A DNA stretch of 64,000 nucleotides from Faecalibacter rhinopitheci (GTDB lineage Bacteria > Bacteroidota > Bacteroidia > Flavobacteriales > Weeksellaceae), in NCBI RefSeq assembly GCF_015234135.1, contig NZ_JADGIK010000007.1, positions 62,001 to 126,000 on the forward strand, read 5' to 3'. The position numbers and the translations under genes were made by a program. Shown here one piece after another: positions 11,001 to 18,535 of the stretch (the stretch's first letter is position 1; each line of letters opens with the position of its first letter). The notes under the pieces are model-generated. The model did not search any database. It was not told the origin of the DNA and saw only the letters and a program-made list of their open reading frames with translations.

Positions 11001-11237
11001 AGGAACTGATTTTACGATTGGAGCTTCACAGGCTGCTAATGTAACAGCAGCTGTACTGAACCCTAAAATCTTCAAAAAGTCACGACGTGAAGTTTGGTTA
11101 TTCTCCATGGCGCTATCATTCCCTAAGAAATCATCTACGGGAATCTCTTCTGTAAATTCGTTGGTAGTTAACTTTTCATTTAAAGTATTGTCAGTTAACT
11201 CCTCAAAACTCTTCCAGTAATTTTTCTTCGAAGCCAT
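8082..11237 (-). CDS. actB: Alternative complex III subunit ActB, molybdopterin-like/Fe-S protein
   Basis: This 1051-residue protein is a fusion of a large molybdopterin-oxidoreductase-like domain (about 80-740, known to lack the cofactor in this family) and a C-terminal ferredoxin-like domain. Four Cys clusters are visible there: CTGCGACVIAC, CQHCNHAPCETVCP, CVGTRYCANNCP, and a split last one with CSFC and CAGAC. A twin-arginine motif RRDFLK (51-56) precedes a hydrophobic stretch and a lipobox-like Cys70, so export is probably by Tat. It carries electrons from quinol to the haems of ActA. It is flanked by actA (22 bases upstream) and actC (34 bases downstream). Confidence 0.93.
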   Translation of the reverse strand: MASKKNYWKSFEELTDNTLNEKLTTNEFTEEIPVDDFLGNDSAMENNQTSRRDFLKILGFSTAAVTLAACEAPIVKSVPYVVKPEDINPGVPTYYASTIFDGYDYANVLVRTREGRPIRIDANKGAKYFGSTNARVQASVLSLYDSDKIKTPLVNDGDKFKQTSWKEADNKVVKALASLGGKKAVILTSSIPSPSTKKLIAEFQAKYPTAQHVIYDAVSYSNGLDAAQEFYGKRELPFYDLSATELVVGFNADFLADYNGGGMEGAYAAARKPGVTMLRHIQVESVLSLTGANADTRIPLKPTDTEKLLAEVYNGLQGGSVSANAKAIVAELQAKGSKAVVMADGSKEAYSLAFAINQILGSVAVSNKAVLLKESNDTAFNQFIAEAKAGQVGVLFTYQVNPIYNSNKSKEIQAAFKNISLKVSLNEKLDETASLANLVLPVTHALESWNDFNPLTGVYSLQQPTIRRVFDSRQFQDSLIAWMTGQTEVVEVEDANDPILMMAKSATRQKVSPYFLYVKNNWEAAILPQLGVDFNKALYNGYNESQEATSFAGNAGVAATAAAKLAAGKASEWEIQFYAKTGLGDGTQANNPWLQELPDPITRNSWDNYLTVNPMDAEKLGIKIQDNYNVTNGRMQFDGEFVNVTVNGATVEVPVFIQPGQALGTVGLAFGYGRTKAGKVANNVGVNAFELYSGNVGASNVKIEKSSNTEKHPFANMQQQPTLMGRYEIAREVSLGDFINGDRNEWNPTSKLPTWRGDTPSNEVDLWASFDRSTGPHFNLSIDMNACTGCGACVIACQAENNVAVVGKDEMRRSRDMYWLRIDRYYSDVTYQDEAGKLTQKVALESDPDNEPQQYTRLIKPEAENPDVIFQPMMCQHCNHAPCETVCPVAATSHGRQGQNMMAYNRCVGTRYCANNCPYKVRRFNWFNYNLNDKFDFHMNNDLGRMVLNPDVVVRTRGVMEKCSFCIQQTQATILKAKKEGRKVSDSEFMEAAACAGACSSGAMKFGDINDDNSEVRKLSKDNRSYVLLEEIGTKPNVIYQVKVRNRKENA

Positions 11238-11259
11238 TTATACTCCTCTCTTTTTTATA

Positions 11260-12678
11260 TTAATAATGACATTTACCACATTCTAAACCTCCAATAGCAT
11301 CTACTGTAATCTTAGTAGCATCACCGTATTGTTTCTTAAGCTTTTCGTGTAGTTCTGCGTAATATTCTTTGTTATATTCGTTGTCCATATCTACTTCTGT
11401 AGTTCTGTGACATTCAATACACCATCCCATTGTGAAATCATTAGCCATTTTAACTTCATTCATTTCATCAACACGACCATGACAAGCGAAACAAACTTGG
11501 TCACCACTTCCAATGTTTAATTCTTTCGAATTTGGAATAGTTCCTTCTTTGATTGCTTTTAAAATTGCTTGCTCACCTGCAACAACGTGTTGTGCGTGGC
11601 TAAAGAAAACGAAATCTGGCATATTATGGATACGAATCCATTCGATTGGTTTTTGTGGACCATCGTAAGTATTTGTTTCTGGGTTCCATCCAATCGCTTT
11701 ATACATTTTTTGGATTTCTCCTGTATAGAACTTTTTAACTTCTGCACCATCAGCAAATTTACCTGAAGCCACTAACTCTTCTTCAAAGTATTCACCTTTA
11801 TATTCTTTGATTGACTTGTGACAATTCATACATACGTTAGTAGAAGGAATCCCTGATACTTTTCCGTATTTAGCTGAACTGTGACAGTACTGACAATCTA
11901 CACCTTGAATACCAGCGTGTACTTTGTGAGAAAAATAAATTGGTTGTTCTGGTTCATAACCTTTATCAACACCAATTCCCATTAATCCCCAGTATACATT
12001 AAATAATGCAAAGAAAGCTAATACTCCAACTGCTAATCCAGCTACTTTCTTGTATTTATCAAATGTTTCAGAGAAAGATTTAGCTGATTTTGCAACCGCA
12101 GGATCTAATTCATTTAATGATGTCGCTTTTGCTAAAGCATTTACACGCATTAAAATCCAAAGTAATAATACTCCTAATACAACAAATCCAACTGCAACGA
12201 TACCTGTATCAGCACCACCACCGCCTTGACTTGTTGCTGCTTTTGCAGCTTTCGCTTCTTCTTCGGCTTTCGCTTTAGCTTCATCAGCTGCCGCTTTTCC
12301 ACCGTCTGGGTCTGCAGTATATGCTAAGATATTATCAATATCACCTTCTGATAATCCTGAAAAGATTAACATCTCTGTGTTATTGTATTCTGCATAGACT
12401 TTGTTTGCATACGCGTCTCCTGACTCACGTAATGCTTTGTTGTCTTTAATCCAAGCATGTAACCATTCCTTACCTAAGCCTTGTTCGTCTTGCAGACGCT
12501 TTTCAACATTACGTAATTCTGGTCCAATTAATTTGCCATCAATCTGGTGACAAGCTGTACAATTTTGTTCGAATAACTCGTAACCTTTTCCAGCATCTTG
12601 GGCTTGTACAAGGGAGAACGTGGCCATTACAACCGCGGCACTCCATAAACGTATTCTCGTTAGAAATCTTGCCTTCAT
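11260..12678 (-). CDS. actA: Alternative complex III subunit ActA, fused cytochrome c plus multihaem domain
   Basis: This 472-residue periplasmic multihaem cytochrome is the first gene of the operon. It has a signal peptide (about 1-26), an extra monohaem cytochrome c domain (C40-T-A-C-H44), an Ala/Lys/Glu linker, transmembrane helices near 158-178 and 212-232, and then five more CXXCH sites with His at 266, 287, 400, 424 and 471, the last at the C-terminus. ActA is classically pentahaem; the sixth haem comes from the N-terminal fusion. It would pass electrons towards ActE and the oxidase. Confidence 0.92.
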   Translation of the reverse strand: MKARFLTRIRLWSAAVVMATFSLVQAQDAGKGYELFEQNCTACHQIDGKLIGPELRNVEKRLQDEQGLGKEWLHAWIKDNKALRESGDAYANKVYAEYNNTEMLIFSGLSEGDIDNILAYTADPDGGKAAADEAKAKAEEEAKAAKAATSQGGGGADTGIVAVGFVVLGVLLLWILMRVNALAKATSLNELDPAVAKSAKSFSETFDKYKKVAGLAVGVLAFFALFNVYWGLMGIGVDKGYEPEQPIYFSHKVHAGIQGVDCQYCHSSAKYGKVSGIPSTNVCMNCHKSIKEYKGEYFEEELVASGKFADGAEVKKFYTGEIQKMYKAIGWNPETNTYDGPQKPIEWIRIHNMPDFVFFSHAQHVVAGEQAILKAIKEGTIPNSKELNIGSGDQVCFACHGRVDEMNEVKMANDFTMGWCIECHRTTEVDMDNEYNKEYYAELHEKLKKQYGDATKITVDAIGGLECGKCHY

Positions 12679-12743
12679 TTACTTAATTTCTCAGTTCGTT
12701 GTTTACTTTTAATTAGTTTTTATTTTGAACACTTAACTAACAG

Positions 12744-12751
12744 CAAAAATA
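12744..12751 (-). promoter_or_regulatory. Candidate -7 promoter box for the act operon
   Basis: Read on the minus strand this is TATTTTTG, which fits the Bacteroidota -7 consensus TAnnTTTG. It lies about 65 bases upstream of the actA start. I found no clear -33 TTTG element at the expected distance, so the call rests on one box. Confidence 0.3.
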
Positions 12752-13066
12752 CTTTCAATACTTAACAAAATCATAAAGTTTATATACTGAACTTTGTCAT
12801 TCATCTTAATTTAAATCTATTCTAAATTAATACAACAAAAAATAGATCATAATTCTAATTATTTGCAACATTCAAACATGTTTTTTATGCTAACCAATTC
12901 ATAAACGCTTAATACATTTAATCACAAATAACAGATTTTTAATCATTTACATCTTTCTACAATTGAAAAAAAATTAGAATCGTATTTTTATACAAAATTT
13001 GGAATGAAATTAGCTTTTATATAATTTGATAACCTATTTTTATTTTTTAAGTTTCTAACTTCAAAC

Positions 13067-13074
13067 TATATTTG
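13067..13074 (+). promoter_or_regulatory. Candidate -7 promoter box for the SPOR gene
   Basis: TATATTTG fits the Bacteroidota consensus TAnnTTTG and lies 17 bases upstream of the ATG at 13092. That would give a very short leader. No good -33 element is visible. Confidence 0.35.
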
Positions 13075-13091
13075 CTCAAATTAATTCATTC

Positions 13092-13580
13092 ATGAAAAAT
13101 TTTATAACTTTATTCTTCATATTTACCTCTATACTTCTTTCTGCACAAGAAAAAGTAGATACAGTTGTTATTCATAACAACGGAACTCTTAAGATAGAAT
13201 TAGACCATAGGATAAACCAAATAATCACTGCAAAAGAAGATACTAATTGTCCTGTTGCTGCGAAAAAAGTTATTGAACGAAAAGAAACTCCTAAAGTAAA
13301 CTCGGCAGATCCTTGTGCAACACAAACTCAAATAAACGGATTTAAAATTCAGATTTATTACTCAAAAAACAGAAGTGATGCCGATAAGGTTCGTAATGAA
13401 TTTGAAAAATCTTATCCTCATCTAAGTGCTCAAGTCGCATATTTTGCACCAGACTACCGAGTTTTAGTTGGTGATTATCTAACTAAAGGTTCTGCTTCTC
13501 CAGACATTAGAAAATTAAAATCTAAATACAATAGTTCTTTTACTATACCATACAAAGTTTTATGCCGTAGAGCAAAGTAG
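13092..13580 (+). CDS. SPOR domain-containing secreted protein
   Basis: This 162-residue protein has a signal peptide (about 1-19, ending LSAQ) and a C-terminal SPOR domain (about 84-160, starting near GFKIQIYYSK). SPOR domains bind glycan strands lacking stem peptides, so the protein probably works in the periplasm at peptidoglycan. There is no transmembrane anchor after the signal. It is transcribed alone, with a strong terminator at 13602-13640 shared with the convergent gene. Confidence 0.8.
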   Translation: MKNFITLFFIFTSILLSAQEKVDTVVIHNNGTLKIELDHRINQIITAKEDTNCPVAAKKVIERKETPKVNSADPCATQTQINGFKIQIYYSKNRSDADKVRNEFEKSYPHLSAQVAYFAPDYRVLVGDYLTKGSASPDIRKLKSKYNSSFTIPYKVLCRRAK

Positions 13581-13601
13581 AAGAAATTAGTATATAAATA
13601 A

Positions 13602-13640
13602 AAAAATAGAGGGCTTGTATTATACAATCCCTCTATTTTT
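13602..13640. terminator. Bidirectional terminator between convergent genes
   Basis: The outer arms 13602-13613 and 13629-13640 pair perfectly over 12 bp (AAAAATAGAGGG) and enclose a second 5-bp stem (13615-13619 with 13623-13627). It serves the SPOR gene and overlaps the stop of the convergent gene at 13639. Confidence 0.8.
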
Positions 13641-13947
13641 ATGAATATCTACCTTCTATTTCCAATAAATTCAATATTACAGATCCATTACTATTATCAT
13701 GTGCTGGGTTTCCCATCACAAAAACTCCTTTCTCCCCACTAGATAAACACTCTATTCCATATACAGTAGAAGAATCTTCTGGACTTGATTCGCCTTCATA
13801 TCTAAAAATATATATAATTTTAAAATCAGTTGGATGTTCTAAAATCCGATCTTGATTTAAATTAAAATCCATCTCATACCCTTTATTTTTTAATTTTATA
13901 AGCGCCTCACTAGAAGAAGCATATAAGAATTGTTTGTGTTCAAACAT
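13639..13947 (-). CDS. Conserved Bacteroidota protein of unknown function (about 100 aa)
   Basis: This 102-residue soluble protein matches a family I know from many Bacteroidota: a short N-terminal helix region, then LKNKGYEMDFNLNQD, then a YRFEG-type strand (here FRYEG) with a D-S-S pair (PEDSSTVYGIECL). Members are sometimes labelled phosphoribosylpyrophosphate synthetase, but the size and lack of a PRPP-binding loop make that label doubtful. Its stop codon is inside the terminator at 13602-13640. It is monocistronic. Confidence 0.7.
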   Translation of the reverse strand: MFEHKQFLYASSSEALIKLKNKGYEMDFNLNQDRILEHPTDFKIIYIFRYEGESSPEDSSTVYGIECLSSGEKGVFVMGNPAHDNSNGSVILNLLEIEGRYS

Positions 13948-14076
13948 ATTATTTTCGATTTAAATTGATAATTAAATTACACACAATAATTTGATATAAA
14001 AAGCTCATTAATAGTGTTTTAACATAAATTTACCATACTAAATCATTAGCGCCACTTTCTGTCGCATTAATAATTT

Positions 14077-14084
14077 AGTTTTGT
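14077..14084 (+). promoter_or_regulatory. Candidate -7 promoter box for umuC-umuD
   Basis: TAGTTTTG fits TAnnTTTG and lies only a few bases upstream of the umuC ATG, so the transcript would be nearly leaderless. No LexA-type palindrome is evident. The position may be off by one base. Confidence 0.3.
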
Positions 14085-14089
14085 GAAAT

Positions 14090-15358
14090 ATGTATGCATT
14101 AGTTGATTGTAATAATTTCTACGTAAGCTGTGAGCGAGTTTTTAAACCAAGTATAAAAACTCAACCTGTTATTGTGTTATCTAATAATGATGGATGTGTA
14201 ATTTCCAGATCTGAGGAAGCTAAAAAAATTGGCATTCCAATGGGAGCTCCATACTTTCAGTACCATTCTCTATTTAGAAAACATAACGTAAATATTTTTT
14301 CAAGTAATTATGCACTTTACGCTGATATGAGCGAAAGAGTAATGAATATTCTCCAGACATATACTCCAGACATGGAGATATACTCGATAGACGAAGCCTT
14401 TTTACAATTCAAAGGTTATGAAAATTATTTAGATTTAGAAAAAACAGCTTTCCAAATAAGAAAGCAAATCTTAAAAGGTGTTGGTCTGCCTGTATGCATT
14501 GGCTTAGCGCCTACAAAAGCATTAGCAAAAGTTGCTAATTATATCGCTAAAAAATTTCCGTTAGAACTAAATGGAATTTATAAAATTGATTCAGAAGAAA
14601 AAAGAATCAAAGCTTTAAAATGGTTAAAGATAGAAGACGTTTGGGGCATTGGAAAAAGATTAGCTGAAAGACTGAAATTCATAAACATTTATACTGCTTT
14701 CGATTTTACACAACTGAATGATAAATTTATTTTAAAAGAGTTTTCTATCGTAGAACTAAGACTAAAAAAGGAATTACAGGGAGAATCTGTTCTAAAACTA
14801 GAAGATATTAAAACTAAAAAAAATATAGCCACTACACGTTCCTTTGAAAACGATGAAGAAGATTATAAATTTGTAAAAGAGAGAATTATAACATTTGCTG
14901 TAAGTTGCGCTGAAAAACTACGAAAACAACGCTCTTTTGCTGAATTAATTTCGGTTTACATACAAACAAATCCACAAAAAGAAACGCAGCAATACCGAAG
15001 AACGATTACACTAAACATTCCATATGCTACAAATTCCAACATAACGCTAGCTAAATACGCTGTTATAGGTCTAAAACAAATTTTTAAAGAAGGTCTTTAT
15101 TATAAAAAGGCCGGAATTATAGTTTCTGGAATATCAAACGAAAATCATAAACAATTCAACATTTTCCACAATGAAGATAATCGACATCCCGCATTAATGA
15201 AAACTATTGATGATCTAAATATAAAAATTGGTGAAACTAAAGTAAAATTAGCTGCTCAGGATTTAGAAAAAACTTGGAAAATGAGACAAAAACATCTTTC
15301 TAATAATTATACCACAAATATTCATCAACTTATCGAAATAGATTTAAACATAGCATAA
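14090..15358 (+). CDS. umuC: Y-family DNA polymerase, UmuC-like catalytic subunit
   Basis: This 422-residue translesion polymerase would copy damaged DNA with low fidelity. The N-terminal palm shows the first catalytic Asp6 in DCNNFYVSCERVF and the Asp101-Glu102 pair in YSIDEAFL. A helix-hairpin-helix region (WGIGKRL, about 185-191), a little-finger domain and a UmuC-type C-terminal tail follow. It overlaps umuD by one base (TAATG), so the pair is translationally coupled. The order is umuC then umuD, the reverse of E. coli. Confidence 0.9.
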   Translation: MYALVDCNNFYVSCERVFKPSIKTQPVIVLSNNDGCVISRSEEAKKIGIPMGAPYFQYHSLFRKHNVNIFSSNYALYADMSERVMNILQTYTPDMEIYSIDEAFLQFKGYENYLDLEKTAFQIRKQILKGVGLPVCIGLAPTKALAKVANYIAKKFPLELNGIYKIDSEEKRIKALKWLKIEDVWGIGKRLAERLKFINIYTAFDFTQLNDKFILKEFSIVELRLKKELQGESVLKLEDIKTKKNIATTRSFENDEEDYKFVKERIITFAVSCAEKLRKQRSFAELISVYIQTNPQKETQQYRRTITLNIPYATNSNITLAKYAVIGLKQIFKEGLYYKKAGIIVSGISNENHKQFNIFHNEDNRHPALMKTIDDLNIKIGETKVKLAAQDLEKTWKMRQKHLSNNYTTNIHQLIEIDLNIA

Positions 15359-15780
15359 TGAAATTAATTATCAAAGCACCGCAATACATCCCACATCAAG
15401 AAGTTGTGTTTATGGAAAACACGATTCAAGCAGGGTTTCCATCTCCCGCAGAAGATTTTAAAACTGGTAAAATCAGCTTAGACATTGCACTCGTAAAGAA
15501 TAAGGAGACTACTTTCTACGCTCGTATAAAAGGCGATTCGATGATTGAAGCAGACATGGAAGAAGGTGATATTTTGATAGTTGACAAAAGCCTAGAACCT
15601 ACAGATGGTAAAATAGCTGTATGTATGGTAGATGGAGATTTTACTGTAAAACGAATAAAAGTTGACAAAGATTGTGTATGGCTTATGCCATACAACAAAA
15701 AATTCAATCCCATTCGTATCACTGAAGAAAATGACTTTATAGTCTGGGGTATTGTAACTTACATTATAAAACCTGTATAA
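15358..15780 (+). CDS. umuD: UmuD-like autoproteolytic (S24) subunit
   Basis: This 140-residue LexA/UmuD-type protein has the cleavage site Ala25-Gly26 and the catalytic dyad Ser61 (KGDSMIEAD) and Lys98 (FTVKRI). In the family, RecA filaments trigger self-cleavage, and UmuD' then activates UmuC. It starts in the overlap with umuC and is followed by a terminator 16 bases after its stop. Length equals typical UmuD. Confidence 0.92.
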   Translation: MKLIIKAPQYIPHQEVVFMENTIQAGFPSPAEDFKTGKISLDIALVKNKETTFYARIKGDSMIEADMEEGDILIVDKSLEPTDGKIAVCMVDGDFTVKRIKVDKDCVWLMPYNKKFNPIRITEENDFIVWGIVTYIIKPV

Positions 15781-15796
15781 TTTTATAGGTTAAAAA

Positions 15797-15827
15797 AAAA
15801 TCCGAAGAAACTAATTCTTCGGATTTT
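15797..15827 (+). terminator. Terminator of umuC-umuD
   Basis: A 13-bp perfect stem (15797-15809 with 15815-15827) with a 5-base loop and A/T-rich flanks lies just after umuD and before the convergent lipoprotein gene. Confidence 0.85.
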
Positions 15828-15858
15828 CTCTTTATCAGACAAACGAATCTTTATTCAA

Positions 15859-16299
15859 TTAATTTACACGAATAGGAATAGCAAATTTAAGATCTACTTT
15901 TTCACTATTTCTACGTGCTGGTTCATAGATAATTTCTTGATTAATTTCATTCATAACCTCTAAAGCTAAAGGTAAAAGCTCTTGACTTCCTTGACCAGAT
16001 ATTTCTTTCAATTTACCCTCTTTACCTATAATGTAAGAGATTTTCATCACACCAGTAAGCTTACTTGTGTTAGAAAATTTATGATTATAAATCTGTGTGA
16101 ATCGCATATTTACATAATTAGAAAAACAATTTTTAACTGCCTCCTTTTGTACTTCATTTTTACAACTTTCCAACACAGCCATTTCATCAATCTCATTATA
16201 TGTATATACCTCTGAATTATTTTCAACTCCCTCCTTTTTAATTTCTTGAGCGCATGAAAAAATTGAAATAAAAACAAGAATTAATGAAATATTTTTCAT
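15859..16299 (-). CDS. Lipoprotein with TonB C-terminal-like fold
   Basis: This 146-residue protein has a lipobox (SIFSC, Cys16). Its C-terminal half (about 80-146: MKISYIIGKEGKLKE, then PARRNSEKVDLKFAIPIRV) resembles the TonB C-terminal domain of short Bacteroidota energy-transducer-like proteins. There is no transmembrane helix with a proline-rich linker, so it is not a classical TonB. It starts 5 bases after the HopJ-type gene stop, so the two are probably co-transcribed. Function unknown. Confidence 0.65.
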   Translation of the reverse strand: MKNISLILVFISIFSCAQEIKKEGVENNSEVYTYNEIDEMAVLESCKNEVQKEAVKNCFSNYVNMRFTQIYNHKFSNTSKLTGVMKISYIIGKEGKLKEISGQGSQELLPLALEVMNEINQEIIYEPARRNSEKVDLKFAIPIRVN

Positions 16300-16304
16300 A
16301 GAAA

Positions 16305-16637
16305 TTATTTTAAAATCAGAACATTTCCTTCAAAAGTAACACCTTGCCATCCATTTTCCATAAATTGACGGATATTTTGATGGTCCTTCCCTTCAGGCGT
16401 GTCTAAAACTGCTTGATAATGCTCCGCAAATAACTTTAACGTATCCGCTTGTGTTAAACCTTCCACCATTCCAAAAGCTAAAACTTTAGCACTTCCCTGA
16501 TTCTCTTCTGCTGCATTCTCTTGTTGACCATTTTTAAATGCTGTAGGCACATACGAATATCTGGATTCTATATATGCAATTACATCATTAAAAGTTACTG
16601 TACCTTCAGCCAATTGTTCTAAGATTTCTTGTACCAT
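16305..16637 (-). CDS. HopJ type III effector-family protein (conserved, housekeeping-like)
   Basis: A protein of about 110 residues fits the HopJ family (EGTVTFNDVIAYIESRYSYV, a PTAFKNG motif, then GMVEGLTQADTLKLFAEHY). The family is named after a plant-pathogen effector but is widespread in non-pathogens with no secretion system; its role is unknown. I chose the ATG at 16637: the purine-rich AGAAGG lies just before it and family members begin this close to the EILEQL helix. A start at 16661 would add eight residues. It precedes the TonB-like lipoprotein gene by 5 bases. Confidence 0.75.
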   Translation of the reverse strand: MVQEILEQLAEGTVTFNDVIAYIESRYSYVPTAFKNGQQENAAEENQGSAKVLAFGMVEGLTQADTLKLFAEHYQAVLDTPEGKDHQNIRQFMENGWQGVTFEGNVLILK

Positions 16638-17464
16638 TTCCCTTCTCTTTGCAACAAACATAAAGAAATTTTAGTTACAAGCCTTAAGAAAACCGATATA
16701 TACACTTTTCAATTTCTGTGCAAACACATAATATTTGAAAGACAAAAGTTTTGGATCACTATTAAAAATCTAAAAAAAATCAACTTAGAAATGCACCGAA
16801 ATATATGCATATTTTTATTTTAATAATTGAAATTATAGGATTGTATTATCACGCTTAAAAACATTAATAAATCAACAGATTTTAACCTCTTAAAATGCTT
16901 CATTTTGGATTTAAGAATCTCATCAGATAATTCAAAAAAAACTGAGTATAAATACAGCATTTAACATTTAGATTATTTCATTTTTTTTTGAATTTAAACC
17001 TAATATTATTTTAAAACACCTTCAAATAATCGACCGCTATAATCTTTAGAAATAATTTTAAGTCTAACCTTGATAAATCAACACAGAATAGACCTATATA
17101 CTATATTGATAAAAACATTTTTTCACTTAAATTAAGCTCTATAAATATGGTTTTAATTAAGTTTAATATTTATAAAAAGTATTCATATATTGTCAAAAAA
17201 TAGAAATATACCATCTCATTAATTCTGTATACTACACCTCTATTTACAATGGCACTTTTTACTTATTATAGTATTTTTACGCTTATTAAATTACACAAAA
17301 CATTAGTATATACTATTTTAATAAATTTTATTTTAACTTCAAATTCATCTATAACTTCTTATACAATTAAAAAAATAGAGCCTTTATAATACCAATAGCA
17401 CTTTTTACTTTTTAGAACAAAAAACATCAAATTATTTTCTCTTAATAATATTGTATAAACAAAA
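16638..17464. other. About 830 bp of AT-rich gap without a gene
   Basis: This is very AT-rich sequence with many stops in all frames. The only structure I see is a 13-bp direct repeat, GCACTTTTTACTT, at 17252-17264 and 17398-17410. It may be decayed coding DNA, but no homology is readable. Confidence 0.5.
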
Positions 17465-17489
17465 AAAGACTTAAATAATTTAAGTCTTT
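17465..17489 (-). terminator. Terminator of the AraC-family gene
   Basis: An 11-bp perfect stem (17465-17475 with 17479-17489) with a 3-base loop and A/T tracts lies 4 bases beyond the stop of the regulator gene. Confidence 0.8.
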
Positions 17490-17493
17490 CCTA

Positions 17494-18375
17494 TTATAAA
17501 TAGTAATTTTTCCTGAATTGATCTGGCGTGAATGTGGTATATTTTTTAAAGAATTTCACAAAATATGACGGGTCTTGAAAGTTGAGTTGATGAGCGATTT
17601 CAGTAACAGATAAATCCTTATTTACAAGCAAACGTTTAGCTTCAAGAACTATTCGATTTCTTATTAATTCTCCTGCTGAAAGACCCAAAATATCTTTGCA
17701 CAATGCGTTCAGATGATTAGGAGTAATATAGAGCAATTCCGCGTATTCTTTAGGTAGCTTGATCTCTTTATAAAACTTATCAATTAACTCTTGAAAATTA
17801 TAAATTAATAGAGATTGATACTCATTTAATAGGTTTATTGTTGGAGAAGATATTCTATCAATATACATCAATAACTGAAGTAAATCTGTCGATATTTTCA
17901 GATTTGTCCATTTATCTTTTTCTTGAAAGTTTTTAAACATACAATCTAAATCTTCTATCACAAAAGGAAGTTTTGACTTTTCTATTTCTAGAATTTGATC
18001 GGATAGATTCATTGTTTTAAAAAACGAAAAGTGATTGAGTAAAGACGATTTTATACCTGCAATTTCAAATAAATTTGCGCTAAAATTCACGATAAATCCT
18101 TCACATTTTTGTCCAAATTTCCATTGATAAACTTGCTCTGGACAAATAAAACACACTGTCCCTTTATGTATAGAAAAATGCTCAAAATCAATCATACATT
18201 CACCACTACCCTTTGTAAAAAAAACCAGCTTTATACAAGTTTGCTTAGAGATATGTTCACTAGCTAATTTATCACTTATAATTCCATGAAATAGGTTAAC
18301 CAAGAATAATTCATTGCTATTTTTTTCAGTATCTAAAACAATATCATTAGAGGTAGAAAAATTATGTTTATCCAT
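17494..18375 (-). CDS. AraC-family transcriptional regulator
   Basis: This protein has about 293 residues. The C-terminal 90 residues form the double helix-turn-helix of AraC regulators (AELLYITPNHLNALCKDILG, then SVTEIAHQLNFQDPSYFVKFFKKY). The N-terminal part looks like a cupin-type sensor (SIHKGTVCFICPEQVYQW). I place the start at 18375 (MDKHNF) because 293 residues is normal for the family; the frame extends to 18480, but the extra residues look non-coding. It diverges from an OmpA-like lipoprotein gene, with a 30-bp inverted repeat between them that is a candidate operator. Confidence 0.85.
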   Translation of the reverse strand: MDKHNFSTSNDIVLDTEKNSNELFLVNLFHGIISDKLASEHISKQTCIKLVFFTKGSGECMIDFEHFSIHKGTVCFICPEQVYQWKFGQKCEGFIVNFSANLFEIAGIKSSLLNHFSFFKTMNLSDQILEIEKSKLPFVIEDLDCMFKNFQEKDKWTNLKISTDLLQLLMYIDRISSPTINLLNEYQSLLIYNFQELIDKFYKEIKLPKEYAELLYITPNHLNALCKDILGLSAGELIRNRIVLEAKRLLVNKDLSVTEIAHQLNFQDPSYFVKFFKKYTTFTPDQFRKNYYL

Positions 18376-18490
18376 TATTTTTTTTATTACTTGGTAAAGA
18401 TAATCAATATAATATTTCATCAATTCCACTACAAGTACCTGATATGCATTGTTAAAAACATAAAATACAAACACATGCATATCAATTGTT

Positions 18491-18520
18491 TAAGATTTAT
18501 TTAATATATTTAAAATCTTA
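18491..18520. promoter_or_regulatory. Inverted repeat between divergent araC-type and ompA-type genes
   Basis: TAAGATTT at 18491-18498 pairs perfectly with AAATCTTA at 18513-18520 around a 14-base AT spacer. It lies 16 bases upstream of the OmpA-like start, where a bound regulator would cover the promoter. It could be the operator of the neighbouring AraC-family protein. Confidence 0.4.
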
Positions 18521-18535
18521 ACTATAATTATACAT

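Larger units (their letters stand above)
12679..13091. other. 413-bp divergent intergenic region
   Basis: This AT-rich gap separates actA (minus) from the SPOR gene (plus). It holds a candidate -7 box for each direction. I see no ORF, hairpin or RNA gene in it. Confidence 0.6.

Noticed and set aside
8082..12678. Open frames on the opposite strand or in other frames inside actA and actB, for example 10135-10467 on the plus strand
   Set aside because: They lie wholly within strongly supported genes with clear cofactor motifs and show no family features of their own.
17252..17410. 13-bp direct repeat in the gap between the HopJ-type and AraC-type genes as a mobile-element footprint
   Set aside because: Thirteen bases of low-complexity AT-rich sequence in an 830-bp gap can occur by chance, and there are no inverted ends.
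17494..18480. Longer start for the AraC-type regulator at 18480
   Set aside because: The extra 35 residues are hydrophobic and unlike the family; the ATG at 18375 gives the usual length.
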